A stretch of DNA of 64,000 nt from an uncultured bacterium (lineage in GTDB: Bacteria; Hydrogenedentota; Hydrogenedentia; Hydrogenedentales; CAILVY01): positions 1 through 64,000 of the forward strand of contig CALEDJ010000031.1 of assembly GCA_937951485.1 (NCBI GenBank), given 5' to 3'. Every line of letters begins with the position of its first letter. Position 1 is the stretch's first letter. A program made the position numbers and the translations under genes. This document shows, in pieces, positions 52,262-61,907 of this stretch. The notes under the pieces are model-generated. The model had not been told where the DNA came from. It made no database searches and saw only the letters and a list, made by a program, of their open reading frames with translations.

Positions 52262-53281
52262 TCATGGGCTGCGCCGCAAGCGAATGATCATTGCGGCCAC
52301 GGATGCAATGGCCAGGGCACCCAGGAGTGCCAGCGGCAACAGCACCACCACGCCGATGCGCGCATCATCCGGGGGCAAGTCGGCCATCAAGGGCGCAACC
52401 TTCTGATCCAAACTGATTTCTGTGTAGCCCGCCGTCCCGGTCAGCGCCGTGTAGCCCGCATCGAGGGCGGAGTCCCAATGCAACGGCAAGTCCAATCCCG
52501 GCGCCATGGCCTGCTGAAGGCAGGTGCATGGCACAGGCAGCCGCTGAAGTAACCCGTCCAGATGCTCGACGGATATATCGTCGCCGGTCAATGTCGGCAA
52601 CAGCAGTTTTCCTTTTCCATAAACGATCCCGGCCCAGTCGGGACTGTCGGATAATACGCCCGCAATCGCGCAAAACAGCGCTTCGCGGGGATCATGGCGG
52701 TCCAGATGCACCACGGCGATTCCCGGCGGATGCTGCTCTGCCCAGTTCCGTGCAACCTGCGTCACAACGGGTGCGCGATCCGGGCCTTCTCCCCGCGCAA
52801 AAATCAGCACCGCCCAATGGTCGAGCAGCGCCTTACGGGCTTTTGCAAGCGATGGGGTCGCGCGCAACGCCTCCAGCGCATCCTCTGACGGAATGCCGGG
52901 CCAGTGATAGGCGGCATAGGGCGCCCGGCGAACAGGGTGCCAGCCACACAACCACGCGGTGGGCAGGTCCTCCGCTGAGGACTGAATGCCGTATTCCACC
53001 AACGCAGCCGGGTCACCGGACTCAACCCAGTCCAACCTTACATTCAGTGCCAGGCGTTGCTCCACGAACCATGCCTCCAGCGCGGCTTTGCTTGCCTCCG
53101 CATTTTCAGCCGCTGGCGGGGTAACGACAACCAGCCTGTAATTGTCACGTTTGGCATGAAACGCCGCGTCACGCACCGTGCCCGTATCACAAGCAGAAGC
53201 AATCCTGAAGAACAGCGCCACGAACAGAGCCGTAAATGCGCAATATCGCAAGGTATTATGTTTTTGCAATCTCTTTCTCAC
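52262..53281 (-). CDS. Exported or lipid-anchored protein with C-terminal membrane helix
   Basis: A protein of about 339 residues whose natural start is uncertain. A signal peptide (RYCAFTALFVALFFRIASAC) fits a start at GTG 53281 or TTG 53269. The mature part has an alpha/beta segment and CTC (PVPCTCLQQAM). A single C-terminal helix (IGVVVLLPLALLGALAIASV) would anchor it. The same frame continues upstream into a DUF2283 remnant (53341-53479). It heads the second ABC operon, so it may be its substrate-binding or partner protein. Confidence 0.6.
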   Translation of the reverse strand: MRKRLQKHNTLRYCAFTALFVALFFRIASACDTGTVRDAAFHAKRDNYRLVVVTPPAAENAEASKAALEAWFVEQRLALNVRLDWVESGDPAALVEYGIQSSAEDLPTAWLCGWHPVRRAPYAAYHWPGIPSEDALEALRATPSLAKARKALLDHWAVLIFARGEGPDRAPVVTQVARNWAEQHPPGIAVVHLDRHDPREALFCAIAGVLSDSPDWAGIVYGKGKLLLPTLTGDDISVEHLDGLLQRLPVPCTCLQQAMAPGLDLPLHWDSALDAGYTALTGTAGYTEISLDQKVAPLMADLPPDDARIGVVVLLPLALLGALAIASVAAMIIRLRRSP

Positions 53282-53831
53282 TGAAAACGAAACTAGAAAC
53301 AGGCAACGAAAAGACTGCCAGACGCGACAGACCAATCCATTCCCCCGCGTCTTCAATTTTATGCCAGCCACCCGGTTGTGTTCATCAAAGTCGAGCACAA
53401 TTCCAGGCCCGATCTCCTCAGATACAGTGTTCGCCACATCGGCCAATTCAATGTATAGCATGTCTGAATCCTTGAGATATTAAAAAAACATGTTGGCACT
53501 CCTTATTCTTGAGGGTGGAAACGTCGATCAAAAAAACATTGTGGCCAGTTTCTCCGTCTGATTCTGTGCCAACACGCAATTATTTTTTCGTTCAATCAAT
53601 GCCCGAAAACGTATTCTCCCGTTGGATTGAGTCGTTTTACAAGGATGCTTGATTGCGTATTCTATCCACTCTTATTTCAAGCAGGGCCTGCGCTTCATGA
53701 CGCTGTTTGAGAAATAATACGTGGCTTTCATCGCAGTTTTTTGTGCCCATCGCCTCTTCTGTCTGCAAAAACTGTATGCTACGCGCATCGGGTTGCCGAT
53801 TCAATCGTGTGACGGCTTTACACATGCCCCG
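53282..53831. other. 550-bp gap with relic and inverted repeat
   Basis: Beyond the DUF2283 relic, the stretch 53480-53831 is AT-rich and no gene is supported. A 9-bp inverted repeat, TGTTGGCAC (53491-53499) and GTGCCAACA (53566-53574), encloses 66 bases. It could be an operator for the second ABC operon or a scar. Confidence 0.45.
53341..53479 (-). pseudogene. Relic of a DUF2283 gene
   Basis: The minus-strand frame reads YLKDSDMLYIELADVANTVS, then EEIGPGIVLDFDEHNRVAGIKL, matching DUF2283 small proteins (YD.EADALYIRL.., PG.IVDLDEDG.IVGIEI). The N-terminal start is blocked by an in-frame TAA next to a run of seven T (53482 region), suggesting a slippage frameshift. It runs on in frame into the next gene, so a chimeric product is conceivable but unlikely. 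DUF2283 genes are often mobile and near toxin-antitoxin genes. Confidence 0.6.
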
Positions 53832-55016
53832 CTATTTCCGCAGCATATCGTCTATCGCATCAACAAGCGTTTTTCCCTCCACCTCGTAACAGTAGCGGTC
53901 GCGGGCGAGGCGCAAGGCGTTTTCGGCCATCCGGGCGCGCATGGCATCGTCTTCGACCAGGCGGTTCATGGCTGCCGCGATTTCCTCGACGCTTTCCGGG
54001 TTGACGCACAGCCCGACCTCGTTCTTCTCTATAATCTCCAGCATACCGGGAAAATTCGATCCGATGACCGGCAAGCCGACCGACATGTACTGAAACAGTT
54101 TTATCGGCGCGCAATAGTAACTGTTCAAACCCACGTTCAGTTGGGCCTGGAGTCCGATATCCGCTGAGGCGGCGAGGTCCATCAGTTCCTGGCTGGAGAC
54201 CATGGGATGAAACACCACGCGGCGTTCCACGCCCAGTTCCCGCGCCATTCGCTGCAATTCGTCCCTGAAAGCCGGTTCGCAGGGGCCGATGAAAAAGAGC
54301 ACCGCATCTTCGCGCACCGACGGCAGCGCCTTCACGAAAGCGTCCGCGCAGCGCGCGCGGGAAATCCACCCGTGAAAATACAACACCTTGCCGGAGGGCA
54401 AACCCTGTTCCTTAAGGAATTGTTGGATGCGGTCGCTTCTGGGCCGCGCCTGCGCGCGCGGCGGCACATTCAGCACCGTCATGGGGCATTCACGCAGGCC
54501 GTATCGCCGTTTCAGTTCAAGGGACCGGTTCGGTTCACAGGCCACCACGAGGTCCGGGCGCTTGATGAAGCGCCGCTCCAGCCAATTCCAGAATGGTTTC
54601 ATGGGAATGCCGGGGCGGTCGGTGTAGAGTTCATAGGAGTAGAAAATCAGTCGGGCGCGGCAAATGCGTGCAATCAGCCAGGCTGCCGGCAGCATGTCCA
54701 CATCTATGCCGATAACGACGCCAGGCCGCGCCTGGATGCCTGACCAGGCAAAGCGCGCCCACAATTCGAGCAGTGTGAGCATCTGAAAAAACGGACGCAA
54801 CAGCGGCGTTTTCGTGAATTGTTTGAAGAACAGCGGTACAAGACGGCAATCTGCGCGGGGATGAATTTCTTCGCCCTTGCCCAAGTCTTTACGCGCGACG
54901 GATTTCAAGAGCGTCACCTGGATGTCCCGCGCGTCCAAGGCGTCAATGAGGTTCCATAGTGGGCTATCAATGAATGGCTGCCATCCCATCCGCAGAATGC
55001 ACACGCGTCGTTTCAT
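53832..55016 (-). CDS. Family-4-type glycosyltransferase (GT-B)
   Basis: A 394-residue enzyme with two Rossmann-like domains. The C-terminal half has VLYFHGWISRARCADAFVKA, FHPMVSSQELMDLAASADIG, and the nucleotide-sugar motif around APIKLFQYMSVGLPVIGS followed by E (EIIEKNEVGLCV). The N-terminal domain has hydrophobic amphipathic patches that may touch the membrane. It would transfer a sugar from a nucleotide donor to an envelope glycan. No companion sugar genes are nearby. Confidence 0.88.
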   Translation of the reverse strand: MKRRVCILRMGWQPFIDSPLWNLIDALDARDIQVTLLKSVARKDLGKGEEIHPRADCRLVPLFFKQFTKTPLLRPFFQMLTLLELWARFAWSGIQARPGVVIGIDVDMLPAAWLIARICRARLIFYSYELYTDRPGIPMKPFWNWLERRFIKRPDLVVACEPNRSLELKRRYGLRECPMTVLNVPPRAQARPRSDRIQQFLKEQGLPSGKVLYFHGWISRARCADAFVKALPSVREDAVLFFIGPCEPAFRDELQRMARELGVERRVVFHPMVSSQELMDLAASADIGLQAQLNVGLNSYYCAPIKLFQYMSVGLPVIGSNFPGMLEIIEKNEVGLCVNPESVEEIAAAMNRLVEDDAMRARMAENALRLARDRYCYEVEGKTLVDAIDDMLRK

Positions 55017-55139
55017 CGTTGCTCCCGGCGTTGTCGTTTACCGCGTCCTGGCGGATGGTAACAGAATAACCCGAAAAGACTCATCCCGTGCCGATGCATC
55101 ATTCTGACGACGAAGAACCCGGAATGTGCATGCCTTATA

Positions 55140-55559
55140 TTACAGGTATGCGTGACCGGCGGTCTCAGGTTGATAGACCACATCCATGATGCGCACGTGG
55201 CGGACTTGGTCGCCGATGGGGTAGGCTATTTCATCTCCGATGCGCTGTCCCAGCAGGGCCGTGCCTTTGGCGCTCATCACCGATGTCTTGCGTTCGCCGA
55301 TATTGGCGCAGGAAGGATAGACCAGCGTTACGATATGTTCTTCAGCCGTGTCCACATCCCGGATCAGCACGATGGAGTTCATGGTAACCGTGTCTGCGGG
55401 GATTTTGGAGGCAGGCATCACCCGGGCGTGGTCAAGTTTTTCATGCAGGCGTTTGATGGACTCCCAAGTGCGTCCGGCATCGCCGCCGCCCCACAGTTCC
55501 ATCTGCATTTCCAGTTTCGTGCGATCGGCATCGGTGACAAGAACCTCGTGTGTCTCCAT
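55140..55559 (-). CDS. rnk: Rnk-type nucleoside diphosphate kinase regulator (GreA/GreB C-terminal fold)
   Basis: A 139-residue protein close in length to E. coli Rnk (136). The conserved core is DTVTMNSIVLIRDVDTAEEH, VTLVYPS, KTSVMSAKGTALLGQRIGDE and a C-terminal VVYQPETAGHAYL. Rnk-type proteins bind RNA polymerase near the secondary channel and affect nucleotide metabolism. The start at ATG 55559 has AAAGGG about eight bases upstream. Confidence 0.88.
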   Translation of the reverse strand: METHEVLVTDADRTKLEMQMELWGGGDAGRTWESIKRLHEKLDHARVMPASKIPADTVTMNSIVLIRDVDTAEEHIVTLVYPSCANIGERKTSVMSAKGTALLGQRIGDEIAYPIGDQVRHVRIMDVVYQPETAGHAYL

Positions 55560-55807
55560 CTTCCGGCCCTTTCTTGCGATGTTGACAATCCCGGCGTTTG
55601 CACTGGTTTGCATCGTGGGGCGCGTAGCAGCGCCTCCATCTCCGTTTCCCCGGTCGCGCGTCCCCAAGGAAACGCTATGATTCGTTCTGTTTCTCTGATG
55701 GCTTACCTCCTGCGTTTTTGTCTTGTACCCTGTCTTTCATCCATTATAACGCTAATCAGATGCCAAAACATCCCACCGTATGTTGTTCACGCTTCAGCGT
55801 GTGTTTT

Positions 55808-58800
55808 TCATTTCTCGCCCGGTCGCTGCGGCGCTTCGACATATAATACCCGTCCATTGGCCGCCAATTTCGCCACGGCCCATGTCGTCGCCTTGGGGTC
55901 GGAAAACCGGAACAGGACGTCCTGGCTGCCGAATGCGGGTATCGAAATCGCCGCACGGCGTGGAAAAATGCTGATTTCAGGAATATCACCGATTTCCGAC
56001 CAGAATTCACTGGGCACAATCAAATCCAGGAAACCCTCCGCTGCAATGCCGCTTCGGTTCACAACGGTCACCTTTACTTGTGATTCGTTACGCAAAGTCT
56101 GGATGGTAAAGGGGCTTTCCATCGGCATCAGCACATCGCGATACACTTGGCCGTCCAGGATGGTCCAGGCGGCTATCGCGTTCGTTTCAGGACTTCCCGT
56201 GACGGCCATGGCATTTATCTCTTTTTGAAAGAATGTGTTCGGTTTTGTGTGGAAGGCGAACTGACCTGGTCCGATGCTCCAATCCTTTGAGGCTTCGACA
56301 TACACCACCCCTTCCAAGGTCCGGTCCACGGTATTGTTCGCCACAATGACCTCGATTTTAGGGTTTTCTGTCGCGAGGGTTCCCTGAATCAGTAGGGAAA
56401 TCGGATGGTTGCCGATGGGCGCGGCCCCAGTATTGTGAAGCCAATGGCGCGTGTAAACGGGACTGTGGGGATCGCTTGTCCCGGCAAGGGTGCTTGGCTT
56501 GCCTGGAGCGGTTCTGTTGGAGGTCAAAATCCACACAGAAGTCACCCCAAAGCCGGGGAAACGACACGGCAAATCGGAACCGCTTACAGTTAATGCTTGC
56601 CCCGGCCATTCCCTGTGGTCGCAATGCGCGGCCTTAAGCAATGGCGCGAAGAAGCGCAGATTGCCGTCCCATGTCTCGCCGGTGCTCTGCCAGCCGCGCA
56701 CGATAAATCCGTTGCGGGGATGCTCTGATGCTGGGGAGAACTCCATCGCTGCATGGGGATACCCCGGGCCTTTGACCGCGCTTACAATGAATCCCGGACG
56801 GTCCACTTCGAGGAATCCGTGTCTGCTGGAAAGACGACCGGGCCGGACCTCGACCGTCGCCACACGAAAGGCTTCATTGAATGCAGCGGCCGCGCCCGGC
56901 ACATCCGCCGCTCGCCAGTTTCCCTCAAATGGAAACAGGGAATAGCGAAAACGCTGGACGGGGCCGGGGGATAAGCCGAAGGGTTCCTCGTTCCGCGCCA
57001 GCACCATGGTCAATGTGCCGTCTTTGGCCGCGCTGCACAGGCTTGTTCCCGGAAAGACGAGTGCAAGTCCCCGGGATGCAGGCGATACAGGCCGGCCATT
57101 CAGATAAGCGGACGGCGCCAAAGGATATGTGCCGTGTCGCGCCACCGCCGCCGCAAAATCCTCGGCCAGCGCGGCGGCGCGTTCAGGAAGCAACGCAGCG
57201 AATACAAGCGTCGGGACAGCATCGTCATCGGACGCTGTCCATGAATGACGCAGCAACATCGTCGCACCTTGTTCGATGCGCTGTGAAAAAACGCTCAATG
57301 CCTCACCTGTCAAACCCTGCGCTACCGCACCGCTGACGACATTGTGCGCAGGGCCGCCAATAAGGATGGCCATGCCCATGCCCTGACGGAATTCGTCGGC
57401 GATATCGGCGAGTTCAGTGGAATCCGACCAAAGGAAATCGGGCTTCGGCGGCGTGTCCGAGCGGATGGCTGCGGGAATGCCGCGTTTTGCGAGTGCCTGA
57501 AGTATTTCGCGCGCGGCGCGTTCGAGAATCGCATCGCTGCCATGTACGATGATTGCCGGGGCCAGGGGAACCACGCCGTCCGCGCCAATCAAGAGATGGT
57601 CGTCGGGGGTGATGGCGGCCCATTGTGCGGCGGGATAAATGCCTTTGCCGGAAGCCGCGTCGCGGCCATCTGAACGGAATAGAAGGGGATCATGGGAGCA
57701 TGTGCCGGCGATGGCGGCGAAACGTTCGCCAAAGCGCGGGGTGCAGCCCTGCGCGTCGGTCCGGAACGTGGCTGCCAGCATCCGGTCTTTCAATGAAACA
57801 TTTTCCAGACGGACTTCACAGTCCACGCGCGGCACCCCATGATACAACGTCACCTCCCTGATCAGGCGGCCCCCGGCGAAGGACGTTTCGATCCGTAATT
57901 GCTGCATGCATCCGGTGACGATGGAGCGCAACGATGCCCCGCCCGATGCGGTTGACGCCGCCGCGCCTGTTGTCCAGAGTTCCCAACCGCCATCTGTGCG
58001 CGCCGCATCTTCATTCAACAAAATCATCCGATTCGCCGCGCCCGCAAGATATTCCACGCCGGTGTCTTTGTTTTTTATGCTGACCAGATCGCCTGTGGCG
58101 GGGTCGGCGCGGACGATAAACGTGTCGTTTTCGATTTGGGCGTCGCGTTGTTCCGACACACGCGGGATTAGACCTTCCGGCACCAAATAGTACGTGCGGT
58201 AGCCCATCCCCGGGACATTTCCCGCCACGAATCGGATTCGCGCCGAGGTGATCAGGCGGTCGCGTTCCATTTGGATGCGGTCTGCGTAAAACGGTGTTCG
58301 ATTGCCGAATTCATCCACGATGGAGAAACCTTCCACGGCGGGGGGCGTTAGCACGGTTTCGCAGACATCGGTGCGCGGACGCGCGGTGGGATTGAAAACC
58401 ACCAATGCGCGAAGCCCCGGTGCATCGGGCGGCGCAGCCGCCCGTGTGTCGGCCTGCCGTGCGATGTATTCCATGGAACGCCGCGTGATTTCCGAAGCCA
58501 GTTCCAGCGCTTCGCGGCAACCCGACAGGGCATCAAAGTATGTGTGTTGATGGGTGGCCAGACCCAAGCGGTCCACGGCGCCCTGGTGCAGCAACTGCCG
58601 CCAGGCCAGGTCCAGCGCTGCGGTGGGATATTCAGCGCCGAGTAATGCGGCCAGTGTGGCGAAACGCTCCGCCACAGTCAGACGACTTTCGGCCGCGAAG
58701 AACGCGCGTTTCAGGTCCGACTGCGTGACGACCGCACCGAGACGGCGCTGCACCATCGGGCGTGCGCTGTGCGGAATGCGGTCCGCGATGTCCAGCGGCA

Positions 58801-60583
58801 GGCGTCGGATTGCGTCCAGAAACTCACTCGCGCCGCGTCCCATTACAGGATACGCGGGAACAGAACGCGCAAGGGCGGATGCCGCGCCGAAGAAAAACGG
58901 CTCAGGCGGCGGCATGAGATTCTCCAGCACCAGCACATCGGTGTTGATGCTCCATTCCAGCAATTCGCGTCGCCGCACGGCGGCCATGCCGCGCAATTCC
59001 TCGATACGCGCAGGACCGGGGGCGGACTGCCTGCGCCGGTGGAGCATTTCGCTGCCGTCCGGCGCGAAATGCCGGAAGAGTGGCGGCAGGCCGTAGTGCT
59101 CCAGATTGGACACGATGCCAGCCGCGCCCAGGCGCGCCAGCAATTGCGGCGTTTGCGGCGCGATGCCCGGTGCATCCCATACGTAATAGGTCATGTCGTC
59201 GTCACGCAGGATACTGCGCGCGGCGACCAGGCCGCAGGCGATGTTGCGAAGCAGTGTTTCGCCCCCGACGAGGCGATCATCCAACGGCGTGCAGGCAGCC
59301 TGCGAGGCGCAACGCCCCATGGCAACAGCGTGTAGTATTTCCTCGCGTATCGCGGGATGCGCGTCCAGTACAGGACGCCACTGGGCGACCGTACCCAAAT
59401 CAAAACCGTAGTCCGATTCCTGGCCCATCAGTACGACCTGTCGCAAGACGGACGCGTTACGGCGAAAGGTTTCCGCTCTTTGGTCTTCCGGCGCATCGGG
59501 GCGGTAGCGCTGTCCTGTCACGATGAAAACACGCCCCCCCTCCCCTCTCGCCTCCACCGTCACGTTTGCGGTGAATGTGGCGGCGCGAATTTCTCCGTCG
59601 GCATCCTCCATCGTCAGCCGCACTGTGACGGGCACCGCCCGCCCCGGCGTGGCATCGCCAGTGGGGATTGCGAAGGTTTCGCGCAGCACCGCACCCGGCG
59701 GGATGGGACGTGTGCGCCCCACGACGGGTTCGGGGAAATGCGCTCCAGTTATGGCCACACCAACCGGCGGCAAAACATTTTCGCCCGAATTGAACAGTGT
59801 CAGGATACAATCCTGGCGAACGTCCGTGTCGGTGCCGGAAAAAGTGCCCGCGCGCTGCAATCGCGGCGCATAATACAGGTTTCCCAACGGCTCCGCCGGA
59901 TACACCCGCAATCCCAGTTCATAACCGCTGTTGCCGCTGAGCAGCGGACGGTGCGCAAAACCGCGCACGCTCCATTCGCGCGCATTCATCCCCGCAGCCT
60001 GCGCAATTCGGTCAAACGACGCTGTCGGGAATTGAATCAACACCAGGTTTTCGCCTTGGCGAAATTCCAGGAGGAATTGGTCGCTGCCCGCCGATATGGC
60101 AGGCGCGGGCCGAACCTGCCGCAAGGGGAATCCGTTCAGCCACACCCGCGCACCTAACGGCGTCTGCAGGTCAAACAGGGCCGCGCGCGCGGTATCCGAT
60201 TGCACATAGAACGCCGCATAGGCCACGCCCTCCGGCATACCGCTGAAAAGGCCGGCCAAATCTATGGCGGGGCCCGTCGTAGCCATTTCCCGCCAGACGG
60301 CTTCACGCGCCATGCCCGGAACGGCCAAAAGCGGACGGGGACGGACCCGCGCCGCGCCGCCCAGCGACGCCAGGTAATCCCGGTCGCCCAATGGGGTTTC
60401 GCCACGGCGCAACGCGGCCACAATGCCCCCCGATACATCTGGTTCGAAGGGAGCACATACGAGCCATTGCGCGACATGGCCGCGGTCCAGCAACATGGTC
60501 AGGGGTTCGGGGGACTGCGCTATGGCGCTTCTCAGACAAAGCGTTGCGAGCACTACTGCATATATCGTTCGCTGCAATCCCAT
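55808..60583 (-). CDS. Giant secreted GH38-like protein (probable degenerate alpha-mannosidase)
   Basis: A 1,591-residue exported protein; the signal peptide is TIYAVVLATLCLRSAIAQS. An N-terminal beta region (about 30-370) precedes a GH38-like core: CTPLDDRLVGGETLLRNIAC, TYYVWDAPGIAPQTPQLLAR (the position of the GH38 nucleophile Asp), LAWRQLLHQGAVDRLG, and RALVVFNPTARPRTDV. The beta-sandwich ENDTFIVRADPATGDLVSIK follows. The usual zinc-binding H-x-D near the start of the core reads VTGQRYRPDA, and the late HD pair reads AVD. So activity may be lost. About 500 further residues are beta-rich. GGAG is seven bases before ATG 60583. Confidence 0.75.
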   Translation of the reverse strand: MGLQRTIYAVVLATLCLRSAIAQSPEPLTMLLDRGHVAQWLVCAPFEPDVSGGIVAALRRGETPLGDRDYLASLGGAARVRPRPLLAVPGMAREAVWREMATTGPAIDLAGLFSGMPEGVAYAAFYVQSDTARAALFDLQTPLGARVWLNGFPLRQVRPAPAISAGSDQFLLEFRQGENLVLIQFPTASFDRIAQAAGMNAREWSVRGFAHRPLLSGNSGYELGLRVYPAEPLGNLYYAPRLQRAGTFSGTDTDVRQDCILTLFNSGENVLPPVGVAITGAHFPEPVVGRTRPIPPGAVLRETFAIPTGDATPGRAVPVTVRLTMEDADGEIRAATFTANVTVEARGEGGRVFIVTGQRYRPDAPEDQRAETFRRNASVLRQVVLMGQESDYGFDLGTVAQWRPVLDAHPAIREEILHAVAMGRCASQAACTPLDDRLVGGETLLRNIACGLVAARSILRDDDMTYYVWDAPGIAPQTPQLLARLGAAGIVSNLEHYGLPPLFRHFAPDGSEMLHRRRQSAPGPARIEELRGMAAVRRRELLEWSINTDVLVLENLMPPPEPFFFGAASALARSVPAYPVMGRGASEFLDAIRRLPLDIADRIPHSARPMVQRRLGAVVTQSDLKRAFFAAESRLTVAERFATLAALLGAEYPTAALDLAWRQLLHQGAVDRLGLATHQHTYFDALSGCREALELASEITRRSMEYIARQADTRAAAPPDAPGLRALVVFNPTARPRTDVCETVLTPPAVEGFSIVDEFGNRTPFYADRIQMERDRLITSARIRFVAGNVPGMGYRTYYLVPEGLIPRVSEQRDAQIENDTFIVRADPATGDLVSIKNKDTGVEYLAGAANRMILLNEDAARTDGGWELWTTGAAASTASGGASLRSIVTGCMQQLRIETSFAGGRLIREVTLYHGVPRVDCEVRLENVSLKDRMLAATFRTDAQGCTPRFGERFAAIAGTCSHDPLLFRSDGRDAASGKGIYPAAQWAAITPDDHLLIGADGVVPLAPAIIVHGSDAILERAAREILQALAKRGIPAAIRSDTPPKPDFLWSDSTELADIADEFRQGMGMAILIGGPAHNVVSGAVAQGLTGEALSVFSQRIEQGATMLLRHSWTASDDDAVPTLVFAALLPERAAALAEDFAAAVARHGTYPLAPSAYLNGRPVSPASRGLALVFPGTSLCSAAKDGTLTMVLARNEEPFGLSPGPVQRFRYSLFPFEGNWRAADVPGAAAAFNEAFRVATVEVRPGRLSSRHGFLEVDRPGFIVSAVKGPGYPHAAMEFSPASEHPRNGFIVRGWQSTGETWDGNLRFFAPLLKAAHCDHREWPGQALTVSGSDLPCRFPGFGVTSVWILTSNRTAPGKPSTLAGTSDPHSPVYTRHWLHNTGAAPIGNHPISLLIQGTLATENPKIEVIVANNTVDRTLEGVVYVEASKDWSIGPGQFAFHTKPNTFFQKEINAMAVTGSPETNAIAAWTILDGQVYRDVLMPMESPFTIQTLRNESQVKVTVVNRSGIAAEGFLDLIVPSEFWSEIGDIPEISIFPRRAAISIPAFGSQDVLFRFSDPKATTWAVAKLAANGRVLYVEAPQRPGEK

Positions 60584-60650
60584 CGCTGCTCCGCGTCCCG
60601 CCTGGTTCATGGCCAGCATTGTGCCCGCCGTCTTCGCGCAAAGCAAATGA

Positions 60651-60694
60651 CCGGACGCAGTCATCCTCTCTCAAACACGCATCAGGGCGTCCGG
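60651..60694. promoter_or_regulatory. 8-bp inverted repeat upstream of the giant GH38-like gene
   Basis: CCGGACGC (60651-60658) and GCGTCCGG (60687-60694) are perfect inverted copies with 28 bases between them. They lie 68-111 bases upstream of the minus-strand gene start at 60583. An operator or hairpin is possible. Confidence 0.3.
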
Positions 60695-60814
60695 AAGGGT
60701 TGCACTTCGACGAAATTGAAGGCGATTTGTTGCCAGATGGGGCCGCCGGGCGTGGTTGTATCGCGCCACTGTCACGACCGCAGGTATCCAGACCTGTTTC
60801 CGACAGGGACGTTA

Positions 60815-61321
60815 TCACCATTTCAATCGGCGGGCGCCGACCGGATTGAAATGACTGGTTGCGGTACGTCGTCGCTTCTTTTCAAGCGCGGAGAAGACGG
60901 TCGGACTGCGGATACCCTTATCCATGACGATTTCCGTTTTCCCGAAGAGATCGCGGCTGGCTTCACCCAATGTCTTGTGGAGGTGCAAATGGCATTCCAG
61001 ACATAAGCCGGAATGTCCCAGGGCGGGGCGCTCGTTGCAACGATCGCAGGGGATGCCAATGCCTTTCTCCCGGGACGCAGTCGCTGCGTGGGCTTGGTGT
61101 TCATCCGAGAAGAGTCCGCGCCAGGATTCACGGGTAAGTTCGGGGGGAAGGGAGAAAAAGCGCATGGCATATTCTTCAGGGTTTGTGATTTCCGTGTCCG
61201 GCAACGGTTTTCCAGCCTTTTCGGCGGCGCATTCGGAGCAAAGGTCTCGCCCTGTTTTCTTCTGGATCAGTTTTCCACACTCTGCGCACCGCGCGATATC
61301 CATATCTTCAAACCGCGCCAT
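60815..61321 (-). CDS. Zinc-ribbon protein of unknown function
   Basis: A 168-residue cytosolic protein with two zinc-ribbon clusters. The first is CAECGK..CSEC near residues 12-31; the second is CDRCNERP..CLECHLH about residues 92-112. A Lys/Arg-rich C-terminus (EKKRRRTATSHF) suggests nucleic acid contact. It overlaps the end of coaE by 14 bases, so it is co-translated. It resembles uncharacterised zinc-finger proteins that follow coaE in other bacteria only loosely. Confidence 0.7.
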   Translation of the reverse strand: MARFEDMDIARCAECGKLIQKKTGRDLCSECAAEKAGKPLPDTEITNPEEYAMRFFSLPPELTRESWRGLFSDEHQAHAATASREKGIGIPCDRCNERPALGHSGLCLECHLHLHKTLGEASRDLFGKTEIVMDKGIRSPTVFSALEKKRRRTATSHFNPVGARRLKW

Positions 61322-61907
61322 GAATCACCTCGGCAATCGCATCCACCTGGGCGTGTAACGTCGCGATGTCACCGTTATTCTCGATGACCCAGTCGGCCAT
61401 ATCGTATTTTGCCTCCGGGGGCGTCTGCGCCGCAATGCGCCGCCATGCATCGTCTTCACTTAATCCGCGCATTGCCACCAGCCGCTTCACCCGCAGCGGC
61501 GCAGGGCACAAAACCAGAATCAACCCGGCCAGCCAGGAGTCTTTCACGCCATTTTCTCCCAGCAGCGCCGCTTCCACTATTACATTTTCAGCGCCGTCAT
61601 CAGCCAGTTGCGCGCAACGACGCGACACTGCTTCAATTATCAATGGATGCATGATTGCGTTCAGACGCGCCCGCGCGCCCGCATCGCCGAATACCAATGC
61701 GCCCAATTTGTCTCTATCAATTCTACCATGCGCGCAGACATCCCGCCCGAACGCCGCCAGTACTGCGGCTTCCGCCGCGCCGCCCGGGGCAATCGCGTCG
61801 TGTCCCGCCTGGTCCGCATCAATGACGGGAATACCGCGAGCGGCGAAACGTCGGGCCGCTTCTGTTTTGCCGCTGGCGATACCGCCGGTCAATCCATACA
61901 CATGCAT
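61308..61907 (-). CDS. coaE: Dephospho-CoA kinase
   Basis: A 199-residue P-loop kinase for the last step of coenzyme A synthesis, phosphorylating dephospho-CoA at the 3'-OH. The P-loop is GLTGGIASGKTEAAR; VIDADQAGHDAIAPGG, LNAIMHPLIIEAV and VEAALLGENG are the substrate-binding parts. A lid segment has AMRGLSEDDAWRRIAAQ. AAAAGGAAA is about 11 bases upstream of ATG 61907. It overlaps the zinc-ribbon gene. Confidence 0.96.
   Translation of the reverse strand: MHVYGLTGGIASGKTEAARRFAARGIPVIDADQAGHDAIAPGGAAEAAVLAAFGRDVCAHGRIDRDKLGALVFGDAGARARLNAIMHPLIIEAVSRRCAQLADDGAENVIVEAALLGENGVKDSWLAGLILVLCPAPLRVKRLVAMRGLSEDDAWRRIAAQTPPEAKYDMADWVIENNGDIATLHAQVDAIAEVIHGAV

Noticed and set aside
53637-53825. A 62-codon minus-strand frame in the 550-bp gap
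   Set aside because: No ribosome-binding site, no recognisable family, and it lies in AT-rich intergenic DNA with relics.
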